Assembly: GCA_014379785.1 (NCBI GenBank)
Contig: JACMLD010000446.1
Coordinates: forward strand, 1 to 12,707
DNA from: Chitinophagaceae bacterium
GTDB taxonomy: Bacteria > Bacteroidota > Bacteroidia > Chitinophagales > Chitinophagaceae
DNA: 12,707 nt
Direction: 5' to 3'
Shown piece after piece: positions 7,050 through 12,707 of this stretch. A program made the position numbers and the translations under genes. Within the stretch, counting starts at the first letter, position 1. Every line of letters begins with the position of its first letter. The notes under the pieces were generated by a model. It had not been told where the DNA came from. It saw only the letters and a program-made list of their open reading frames with translations, and did no database searches.

Positions 7050-7556
7050 ATGAATATTTCACTTGTTGTTGCCGCGTCCGCCAATAATGCCATCGGTAAG
7101 GATAACCAGTTGCTCTGGCATCTGCCAAATGACATGAAATTTTTTAAAAACACCACATGGGCAATGCCGGTAATAATGGGCAGAAAAACATTTGAATCGA
7201 TGAATAGCAAGCCGCTGGTGGGTCGTACCAATATCATCGTCACCCGGCAGACTGAAAAGCTCGCCGACCAGGCAGTGAAAAAAGCAGAGTCGCTCGATAA
7301 TGCCATTCAGATAGCAAGTCAAACTGATGCAAAAGAAGTCTTCGTCATCGGGGGCGGACAGATTTTCGCTGAGGCCTTACCGTTAGCCGATAAAGTATTT
7401 CTAACCAGGGTCCATGCCGTGATTGATGGCGATGTTTTTTTTCCTGAACTGGACAAAAAAGACTGGAAGCTTTCGTCAACGCTCGACTTCAAGGCAGATG
7501 AAAAACACGCGTATCCTTACAGTTTCGAAATTTGGGTGAGAAATCCGTCGGTATAG
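7050..7556 (+). CDS. folA: Dihydrofolate reductase
   Basis: This encodes 168 residues. It reduces dihydrofolate to tetrahydrofolate with NADPH, restoring the cofactor spent by the thymidylate synthase encoded just upstream. Family marks are SLVVAASANNAIGKDNQLLW (4-23), WHLPNDMKFF with D28 as the active-site acid, the NADPH-binding MGRKTFES in the first half, VIGGGQIF in the second half, and a C-terminal YSFEIW strand. The open frame extends back into thyA (6984), but the ATG at 7050 gives the standard N-terminus MNISLVVAAS. No Shine-Dalgarno is visible in the 16-bp gap, consistent with Bacteroidota translation habits. The gene is chromosomal in type; nothing points to a plasmid-borne trimethoprim-resistance form. 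Confidence 0.97.
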   Translation: MNISLVVAASANNAIGKDNQLLWHLPNDMKFFKNTTWAMPVIMGRKTFESMNSKPLVGRTNIIVTRQTEKLADQAVKKAESLDNAIQIASQTDAKEVFVIGGGQIFAEALPLADKVFLTRVHAVIDGDVFFPELDKKDWKLSSTLDFKADEKHAYPYSFEIWVRNPSV

Positions 7557-7566
7557 AAACACCAGT

Positions 7567-8364
7567 ATGTACTCGCCCATCCAACTAGCATATAAATACC
7601 TGGCTTACTATTTTTCTTCATCCAACGGACGCGGGCACGGCATTCATTCGCCATTTGTATTTGACTTCATTACCAAGGTGCTCAACGAGCGAAAGTCTTT
7701 CGATGCCTATAAAAAAATTGAAAACATCCGCGGCGAATTTCTGAACAATCACGCGCAGCTCAGCGTGATGGATTTCGGCGCGGGTTCGGTCCATGGCAAT
7801 GGCCGGGTGCGGAAGGTCAGTGAGATCTGTCGCAACGCTGCCAAGTCGGCAAAGTTTACCAGGCTACTCTATAGAATGGCTGAGTATTACAAGCCGGAAA
7901 AAATACTTGAACTCGGCACCTCACTGGGTATTTCAACATCGGCCCTTGCTCTGGCTGTTCCTGATGCGGATGTAATCACCATGGAAGGGTCGGGCGCGGT
8001 TGCAGACCTAGCCGTAGCGGGCTTCAGAGCTTCACTACTCACAAATATCTTTCTGGTAAGAGGAAATTTTGATGACACACTGCCGGGGGTTCTGAATCTG
8101 ATGGGTGAGGTGGATCTCTGCTTCGTAGATGGAAACCACAGAAAAGAACCCACGCTGCGGTATTTTAAAAGCCTGCTTCCTTATATGAGAGATGGCAGTA
8201 TACTCATTTTTGATGATATTCACTGGAGCGCTGAAATGGAAGCTGCATGGAAAGAAATATCTGATCACCCGGATGTTTTGTTAAGCGTCGATTTGTTTTA
8301 TATTGGAATCGTATTTTTTAGCAAAGACTTCAAAGTCAAACAACATTTTGTTATAAATTTCTAA
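7567..8364 (+). CDS. Class I SAM-dependent methyltransferase, O-methyltransferase-like
   Basis: This encodes 265 residues. The C-terminal two thirds form a Rossmann methyltransferase: motif I ILELGTSLGIST (113-124), an acidic E140 that would bind the SAM ribose, DLCFVDGNH (183-191), and ILIFDDIHWS (212-221). The VDGNH and DDI-W arrangement resembles metal-dependent O-methyltransferases of the catechol/caffeoyl-CoA type. The N-terminal third has the block GHGIHSPFVF (23-32), which I recall from Bacteroidota relatives, and a second glycine-rich stretch VMDFGAGS (67-74) that looks like a degenerate motif I. The substrate is unknown. It starts 10 bp after folA and ends 9 bp before the hydrolase, so it is probably in their operon. 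Confidence 0.85.
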   Translation: MYSPIQLAYKYLAYYFSSSNGRGHGIHSPFVFDFITKVLNERKSFDAYKKIENIRGEFLNNHAQLSVMDFGAGSVHGNGRVRKVSEICRNAAKSAKFTRLLYRMAEYYKPEKILELGTSLGISTSALALAVPDADVITMEGSGAVADLAVAGFRASLLTNIFLVRGNFDDTLPGVLNLMGEVDLCFVDGNHRKEPTLRYFKSLLPYMRDGSILIFDDIHWSAEMEAAWKEISDHPDVLLSVDLFYIGIVFFSKDFKVKQHFVINF

Positions 8365-8373
8365 TTCAAGGTC

Positions 8374-9198
8374 ATGAAACTTGCAGGATTACTGCTTTTG
8401 TTTTCGCTGTTTGCCATTTGCGGATTTTCGCAGGACACTGTCACCCTCAATGCATTTTCGGCAAAGCAGTATATAAAAGGAAAAGATACTCTTCGCTACC
8501 GCATTCTGTATCCAAAACCTTACAATAATAAGATTGCTTACCCGGTAGTACTGGTGCTGCATGGATCGGGAGAGAGAGGGCGTGACAACAAGAAACAACT
8601 GGCACACGGCGGCAGCCTGTTTGCCTCGGAGGCGGTGAGAAGCCGTTTTCCTGCTATCGTAATTTTTCCTCAATGTCCTCCTGACAGTGGCTGGAGAAAA
8701 ATTGAATCAGTCAAAGACACCACGAGTAAAACCGGCAGAGCATTTTCTTTTGCCTATCGGGATAAGCCAACAAAGCCTGCCATGCTGGTTAAAACGGTCC
8801 TTGACAGTCTCGTAAAATCCGGGAAGGCTGATGCGGAAAGGATGTATGTAGGCGGACTTTCAATGGGCGGTTTCGGTACTTTCGATATGATCGAGCGTTA
8901 TGGTAATTATTTCGCAGCGGCATTCCCGATCTGTGGCGGCGGCGATACGAGCCGTGCATCAAATTTCGCAGGCAGGGTACCATTATGGCTTTTTCACGGT
9001 GATCAGGATCTTTCAGTAGATGTCAAATACTCCCGTCAATACCATGTGGTACTCAAAAAACTGGGCAGTGAAGTAAGGTATTCTGAGTATCCTTTTGTCG
9101 GTCATAACAGCTGGGAAAAGGCTTTCGCAGAATATGGACTGCTGCCATGGCTGTTTTCTAAAAAAAGACAGACAGAAGCGGTGCAAAAAAACTATTAA
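8374..9198 (+). CDS. Secreted alpha/beta hydrolase (esterase / prolyl-oligopeptidase-like fold)
   Basis: This encodes 274 residues. A Sec signal (1-19, probable cut after CGFS) sends it to the periplasm or outside; C16 is not in a proper lipobox. The catalytic triad is readable: nucleophile S163 in GGLSMGG, D212 in LFHGDQDLSV, and H244 in FVGHNSW. The oxyanion-hole loop is HGSGERG (63-69), followed by VIFPQCPPDSGW (96-107). This pattern is typical of dienelactone-hydrolase-like and feruloyl/poly-hydroxybutyrate-depolymerase-like esterases acting on small or polymer-linked esters. The real substrate cannot be told from sequence. It lies 9 bp after the methyltransferase. An AAGG stretch just before the ATG may help initiation. 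Confidence 0.88.
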   Translation: MKLAGLLLLFSLFAICGFSQDTVTLNAFSAKQYIKGKDTLRYRILYPKPYNNKIAYPVVLVLHGSGERGRDNKKQLAHGGSLFASEAVRSRFPAIVIFPQCPPDSGWRKIESVKDTTSKTGRAFSFAYRDKPTKPAMLVKTVLDSLVKSGKADAERMYVGGLSMGGFGTFDMIERYGNYFAAAFPICGGGDTSRASNFAGRVPLWLFHGDQDLSVDVKYSRQYHVVLKKLGSEVRYSEYPFVGHNSWEKAFAEYGLLPWLFSKKRQTEAVQKNY

Positions 9199-9208
9199 AA
9201 AAACTAAC

Positions 9209-9216
9209 TATCTTTC
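9209..9216 (+). promoter_or_regulatory. Possible internal -7 box (TATCTTTC) before pntAA
   Basis: This differs from TAnnTTTG only at the last base and ends 4 nt before the pntAA ATG, inside the 22-bp gap after the hydrolase gene. If real, it lets the transhydrogenase genes be transcribed separately from the thyA block. No TTG is seen at -33. Confidence 0.3.
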
Positions 9217-9220
9217 GTGC

Positions 9221-10327
9221 ATGATTGCAGGTATCCTCAAAGAACCATCGTTCGAGACCCGGGTTTCGCTGCTTCCCGAAGCGGTGGCCGCCCTCAGAAA
9301 AAAAGGAATAACGGTTTTAATAGAATCTGGTGCCGGAGTAAAAGCTTCTGCGGCAGATGAAGATTATGAACGTGCTGGCGCCGAAATAAAAACGGCGGCA
9401 GAAGTGGTCTCCTCTTCAGATATTATTTTATGCATTCATAAACCGGCTACAGCACTCTTGCCCGGCAAAGTGGTGATAGGTGTTTTTCAGCCATTATTTA
9501 ATGTAAGTGATATGAAATCCTGGGCCGAACAGGGTCTCACGGTTTTCAGCCTCGATATGCTGCCAAGAACTACCCGCGCACAAAGCATGGACGTACTGAG
9601 CAGCCAGGCGAATATTGCCGGGTACAAAGCGGTGCTGCATGCAGCCAATATTTTTCCAAAATATTTTCCCATGTTTATGACGGCCGCAGGCAGCATTGCC
9701 CCTGCAAAACTACTGATACTGGGCGCCGGTGTTGCCGGATTGCAGGCTATTGCCACTGGCAGAAGGCTCGGAGCAGTGGTGGAAGTATTTGATACGCGCC
9801 CGGCTGTGAAAGAAGAGGTGATGAGTCTCGGTGCAAAATTTATCGAGGTGGAAGGCGCAGCAGATGCAAGCAAAGCCGGCGGTTATGCGGTTGAGCAGAC
9901 AGAAGAATTTATGCAAAAGCAAAAACAAAAAATTGCTGACAGCATTGCAAAAGCAGACATCGTGATTACCACTGCCCAGATACCAGGCAAAAAGGCGCCG
10001 ATCCTGGTCACTACCTCCATGATCGAAGCGATGAAACGAGGTTCCGTAATCATCGACATCGCATCCGCTACAGGAGGCAATACAGACCTTACCAAAAACA
10101 ACGAGACCATTTTTCACAATGGGGTAGCGATTGTCGGCAACAGTGCACTGGCTTCGAGCATGCCATCGGATGCAAGCAAACTGTATGGTAAAAACGTAAT
10201 GAATTTTATGGCGCTTATCACCAGCAAAGAAGGAAATCTGCAGCTAAACTGGGAAGATGATCTGGTGAAAGGAAGCTGCATTACCCACGATGGTAAAATT
10301 GTTCATGAAAGAGTGACGGGAGCATAA
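9221..10327 (+). CDS. pntAA: NAD(P) transhydrogenase subunit alpha part 1 (dI, NAD-binding)
   Basis: This encodes 368 residues. It is the peripheral cytoplasmic domain I of proton-translocating transhydrogenase, binding NAD(H) and passing hydride to NADP+ in domain III. Visible parts are the KEPSFETRVSLLPE opening (7-20), the RAQSMDVLSSQANIAGY block (119-135), the Rossmann fingerprint ILGAGVAGLQA (166-176), FDTRP (190-194), the mobile loop QIPGKKAP (253-260), IDIASATGGN (278-287) and SMPSDASKLYGKNVMNFM (313-330). The frame is open back to 9095 inside the hydrolase gene, but MIAGILKEP at 9221 is the family start. The length and the lack of membrane segments match the three-gene form known from Rhodospirillum, with the membrane part in the next gene. 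Confidence 0.95.
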   Translation: MIAGILKEPSFETRVSLLPEAVAALRKKGITVLIESGAGVKASAADEDYERAGAEIKTAAEVVSSSDIILCIHKPATALLPGKVVIGVFQPLFNVSDMKSWAEQGLTVFSLDMLPRTTRAQSMDVLSSQANIAGYKAVLHAANIFPKYFPMFMTAAGSIAPAKLLILGAGVAGLQAIATGRRLGAVVEVFDTRPAVKEEVMSLGAKFIEVEGAADASKAGGYAVEQTEEFMQKQKQKIADSIAKADIVITTAQIPGKKAPILVTTSMIEAMKRGSVIIDIASATGGNTDLTKNNETIFHNGVAIVGNSALASSMPSDASKLYGKNVMNFMALITSKEGNLQLNWEDDLVKGSCITHDGKIVHERVTGA

Positions 10328-10337
10328 AACATTTCAT

Positions 10338-10646
10338 ATGGAAAATATTTTAAACTGGATTACAGAACATCAGCAAATCATTTACATAGTGGTGCTGATG
10401 GTATTCGTGGGCATAGAAATCATCGGCCGTGTACCAAGTGTACTGCATACTCCGCTGATGAGCGGAGCCAATGCCATCCACGGCGTGGTTATCATCGGAG
10501 CCATCATTGTTATGGGGAAAGCGGAACACGACAATTACATCGCATTGATACTGGGTTTCCTCGCGGTAGTGCTTGGTACCCTCAATGTGGTAGGAGGATT
10601 TGTTGTGACTGACAGAATGCTGGAAATGTTTAAAAAGAAAAAATGA
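10338..10646 (+). CDS. pntAB: NAD(P) transhydrogenase subunit alpha part 2 (dII membrane segment)
   Basis: This encodes 102 residues with three membrane helices (about 13-30, 44-60 and 67-89). Together with the N-terminal membrane half of PntB it forms domain II, the proton channel. The block LHTPLMSGANAIHGVVIIG (36-54) is the hallmark of the alpha-subunit membrane part. In Escherichia coli this region is fused to the C-terminus of PntA; here it is a separate gene 10 bp after pntAA. Its stop overlaps the pntB start as ATGA (10643-10646), indicating translational coupling that would help keep the membrane subunits in equal amounts. Confidence 0.95.
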   Translation: MENILNWITEHQQIIYIVVLMVFVGIEIIGRVPSVLHTPLMSGANAIHGVVIIGAIIVMGKAEHDNYIALILGFLAVVLGTLNVVGGFVVTDRMLEMFKKKK

Positions 10647-12079
10647 GTATGGAACTGAATATCCTGACTATCTGCTACCTCATCGGTTCAATCACATTTA
10701 TTTTAGGTTTAAAAATGCTGTCAAATCCTGCTACTGCACGCAAGGGAAACCTTGTTGCTGCCGGCGGTATGACCATTGCTATAATAGGAACCATCTTTCT
10801 TTATAAGGATGAAGCCGGACAGAAGCTCCACAACTATATATGGATTTTCGGTGGACTAGCCGTGGGAACCATAGTGGGTGTAATGGCCGCTAAGAAAGTG
10901 AAGATGACCGCCATGCCGGAAATGGTGAGTCTTTTTAATGGAATGGGCGGCGCTTGCGCAGCTTTGATTTCCATTGTCGAATTCAATCACCTCACAAGCG
11001 GCAAAAATGAAATTGATCTTTACCTGACCGGCATTCCTCACGGACAGCTGCTGATCATTTTACTGGGACTTATCATTGGCTCCGTCTCATTTGCCGGTAG
11101 CATGATTGCCTGGGGAAAACTGAACGGATCCGTAAAGGACTTTTCATTTCCGGGCCAGCATATCTTCAATATTGTACTGCTGCTTTTGATTGTTGGACTG
11201 GCAACTTTTTTAGTGATCAATCTCAATGGCAGTAATGCCTTTGTTTTTTATATCATTCTGGCTTTATCGCTGCTATATGGCACACTGTTCGTATTCCCGA
11301 TAGGAGGTGCCGACATGCCTGTTGTTATTTCCCTTCTAAATTCTTTTACTGGTGTGGCCGCTGCCTGTGGCGGATTTTTGTACGACAACAAAGTCATGCT
11401 CACCGGTGGTATCCTCGTTGGTGCCGCAGGTACGTTGCTGACCATCCTGATGTGCAAGGCAATGAACCGCTCACTCGCCAATGTGCTGATTGGTTCATTC
11501 GGCGCAAAGAAGGTAGCTGGTCCAGGTGCTGCTCCAGGTGAGCAGGGTGCATACAAAGAAATATCACTGAGCGATACAGCCGTGGTGATGAGCTATGCAA
11601 GTAAAGTAATCATTGTGCCAGGTTATGGACTGGCCGTAGCTCAAGCCCAGCATGCCTGTCACGAACTCGAAAAAATGCTTGAAGAAAAAGGGGTGTCAGT
11701 AAAATATGCCATTCATCCTGTTGCTGGTCGTATGCCCGGACATATGAATGTATTGCTTGCTGAAGCCGATGTGAGTTATGATAAGCTGGAAGAAATGGAA
11801 CAGGCAAATGAAGAGTTTTCTTCTACTGATGTTGTGCTGATACTTGGAGCAAATGATGTGGTGAACCCTGCAGCAAAATCAGATCCATCTTCCCCGATAT
11901 ATGGAATGCCGATCCTGGATGTGGAGCTGGCAAAGACCGTGATCGTAAACAAAAGAAGTATGAAGCCCGGTTACGCCGGCATCGAAAACGATCTGTTCTT
12001 CCGCCCAAAAACATCCATGCTTTTTGGTGATGCCAAAAAGGTTCTGCAGGATTTGATCGCTGAGATCAAAAGTCTTTAG
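10643..12079 (+). CDS. pntB: NAD(P) transhydrogenase subunit beta (dII membrane part and dIII NADP-binding)
   Basis: This encodes 478 residues. Residues 1 to about 285 hold eight or nine hydrophobic helices of the proton channel, including the conserved MPEMVSLFNGMGGACAALIS (91-110) and IGGADMPVVISLLNSFTGVA (220-239) blocks. After a Gly/Ala/Pro-rich linker (near 290-302) domain III begins: IIVPGYGLAVAQAQH (323-337) binds NADP, followed by HPVAGRMPGHMNVLLAEAD (358-376), GANDVVNPAA (402-411) and NKRSMKPGYAGIEN (436-449). The enzyme uses proton influx across the inner membrane to drive NADH + NADP+ to NAD+ + NADPH. The start is the ATG in the ATGA overlap; a second ATG two codons later (10649) is possible. 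It is probably the last gene of its transcript, as the repeat and hairpins follow. Confidence 0.97.
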   Translation: MSMELNILTICYLIGSITFILGLKMLSNPATARKGNLVAAGGMTIAIIGTIFLYKDEAGQKLHNYIWIFGGLAVGTIVGVMAAKKVKMTAMPEMVSLFNGMGGACAALISIVEFNHLTSGKNEIDLYLTGIPHGQLLIILLGLIIGSVSFAGSMIAWGKLNGSVKDFSFPGQHIFNIVLLLLIVGLATFLVINLNGSNAFVFYIILALSLLYGTLFVFPIGGADMPVVISLLNSFTGVAAACGGFLYDNKVMLTGGILVGAAGTLLTILMCKAMNRSLANVLIGSFGAKKVAGPGAAPGEQGAYKEISLSDTAVVMSYASKVIIVPGYGLAVAQAQHACHELEKMLEEKGVSVKYAIHPVAGRMPGHMNVLLAEADVSYDKLEEMEQANEEFSSTDVVLILGANDVVNPAAKSDPSSPIYGMPILDVELAKTVIVNKRSMKPGYAGIENDLFFRPKTSMLFGDAKKVLQDLIAEIKSL

Positions 12080-12095
12080 TAATGGTCAAATGACG

Positions 12096-12193
12096 GTCAT
12101 GCCGAGCGTAGCCGAGGCATCCCCAGCCGTTACTTTGAGTGATAGCTGGGGATTTCTCCACCCTCATCGCTTCGCGATGGGAGTCGAAATGAC
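12096..12193. repeat. Intergenic palindromic repeat element of about 98 bp
   Basis: The element begins GTCATGCCGAGCG and ends with the reverse complement of GTCATTTCGACTC, so its tips form an imperfect inverted repeat (GTCATnnCGA). Inside lie two strong hairpins: ATCCCCAGC (12119-12127) with GCTGGGGAT (12145-12153), and CATCGC (12165-12170) with GCGATG (12174-12179). It encodes no protein. I recall similar 'gtcatgccgagcg...tcgaaatgac' sequences scattered through intergenic regions of Bacteroidota genomes, comparable to REP/MITE-type repeats. It sits 16 bp after pntB and may end that transcript. Confidence 0.75.
12119..12153 (+). terminator. Possible terminator hairpin after pntB
   Basis: Nine-base perfect arms, four of them consecutive G-C pairs, enclose a 17-nt loop 39 bp after the pntB stop. 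Only a short TTTCTC follows rather than a T-run, so intrinsic termination is uncertain; it could instead protect the 3' end of the mRNA. It is part of the repeat element. Confidence 0.35.
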
Positions 12194-12213
12194 TGCCACT
12201 TTAAACTAGTGAC

Positions 12214-12707
12214 TTGAAAGTTTCTTTACCCATACCATTGTTAGAATCGCTTCGCGATGTGAAGGGGTTCGACGAACCTGCTTTTGTAGAGGTTCATGAA
12301 AGCGGCCGGCAGGTGGTTTCCATTCGCTTCAATCCGTTTAAGAATGCCGCCCATGTGTCACCGGCGCCTGTGTTCGCCAGTGTTCCCTGGGCCAGCGAAG
12401 GTGTTTTTCTGACGGAGCGTCCTTCTTTTACCGCCGATCCCCTCTTGCACGCAGGGGCTTATTATGTGCAGGAAGCATCCAGTATGTTTCTTGAACAGGC
12501 TTTGCTGCAAACAGTGAATATGTCAGGTGCACTGAGAGTACTGGACCTCTGTGCTGCACCCGGTGGAAAGTCCACCCATATTCAATCACTCATAAATGAA
12601 AATAGTTTACTGGTCAGCAATGAGATCATCAAACAGAGAGTAAATGTGCTCAATGAAAACCTGGTGAAATGGGGTGGGGCGAATACCATCGTTACCAACA
12701 ACGATCC
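12214..12707 (+). CDS. RNA cytosine-5 methyltransferase, RsmF/NSUN family (5' part)
   Basis: The gene runs off the right edge; 164 residues are visible. It methylates a cytosine in rRNA (or tRNA) at C5. The N-terminal region has LPIPLLESL (5-13), GFD, then VHESGRQVVSIRFNP (27-41), which fits Bacteroidota RsmF-like proteins, followed by SVPW (56-59), HAGAYYVQEASSMF (79-92) and the SAM-binding motif VLDLCAAPGGKSTH (109-122). The two catalytic cysteines (PC and TC motifs) lie beyond the window. The frame opens after a TAA at 12202, and no ATG occurs before residue 91, so the TTG at 12214 is the only start that keeps the family N-terminus. The gene begins 20 bp after the repeat element, and residues 11-16 are encoded by a sequence shared with it. 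Confidence 0.85.
   Translation, partial: MKVSLPIPLLESLRDVKGFDEPAFVEVHESGRQVVSIRFNPFKNAAHVSPAPVFASVPWASEGVFLTERPSFTADPLLHAGAYYVQEASSMFLEQALLQTVNMSGALRVLDLCAAPGGKSTHIQSLINENSLLVSNEIIKQRVNVLNENLVKWGGANTIVTNND
12246..12278 (+). repeat. Two adjacent hairpins in the 5' coding region of the RsmF-like gene
   Basis: ATCGC-TTC-GCGAT (12246-12258) is followed 7 nt later by GGTTCG-A-CGAACC (12266-12278), both perfect inverted repeats. The first, with one more G, is a 14-base copy of the hairpin at 12166-12179. They lie about 30-65 nt after the proposed TTG start and could affect translation. Confidence 0.6.

Noticed and set aside
7749..7770. Seven-base inverted repeat (ATCACGC / GCGTGAT) in the methyltransferase gene
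   Set aside because: Arms this short with a loop are expected by chance in a window of this length.
9095..9220. Extended N-terminus of PntAA
   Set aside because: It overlaps the hydrolase gene in another frame and adds 42 cysteine- and lysine-rich residues absent from the family.

Overview
The window is ordinary chromosomal DNA from a member of the Bacteroidota, most likely near Chitinophagaceae. This rests on several things: GC is moderate (mid-forties by eye), Shine-Dalgarno sequences are weak or absent, TAnnTTTG-type -7 promoter boxes sit close to start codons, protonation-driven transhydrogenase is encoded by three genes, and a palindromic intergenic repeat of a type I recall from this phylum lies near the right end. 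I see no phage, transposase, CRISPR array, rRNA or tRNA.

Layout. Positions 1-144 hold the 3' end of a gene cut by the left edge. Next come a conserved secreted protein of unknown function (131-922, +) and a convergent small exported protein (926-1399, -). A divergent gap leads to a PlsC-like acyltransferase (1615-2364, +), whose 3' end overlaps that of a convergent hotdog acyl-CoA thioesterase (2354-2875, -). A 44-bp divergent gap then leads to an enolase-superfamily dipeptide epimerase (2920-4023, +), proline dehydrogenase (4076-5308, +) and a single-pass membrane coiled-coil protein (5399-6154, +).

From 6239 to 12079 seven genes run in one direction with gaps of 22 bp or less: thyA, folA, a SAM-dependent methyltransferase, a secreted alpha/beta hydrolase, and the three-gene proton-translocating transhydrogenase pntAA-pntAB-pntB. 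thyA and folA form the thymidylate cycle: ThyA turns methylene-tetrahydrofolate into dihydrofolate and DHFR reduces it back with NADPH. The transhydrogenase makes NADPH from NADH using the proton gradient, so the block has a loose NADPH theme, although co-regulation is inference. A palindromic repeat of about 98 bp follows pntB. The window closes inside an RsmF/NSUN-type RNA cytosine-5 methyltransferase gene that seems to begin with TTG.

I do not see an obviously new multi-gene system. The points most worth a second look are a 22-bp perfect palindrome inside thyA, the intergenic repeat and its 14-bp match in the adjacent coding sequence, an acyltransferase with altered catalytic signatures, a dipeptide epimerase lacking the usual glutamate-binding arginine, and -7 boxes placed almost directly against start codons, which suggests leaderless or very short-leader mRNAs.
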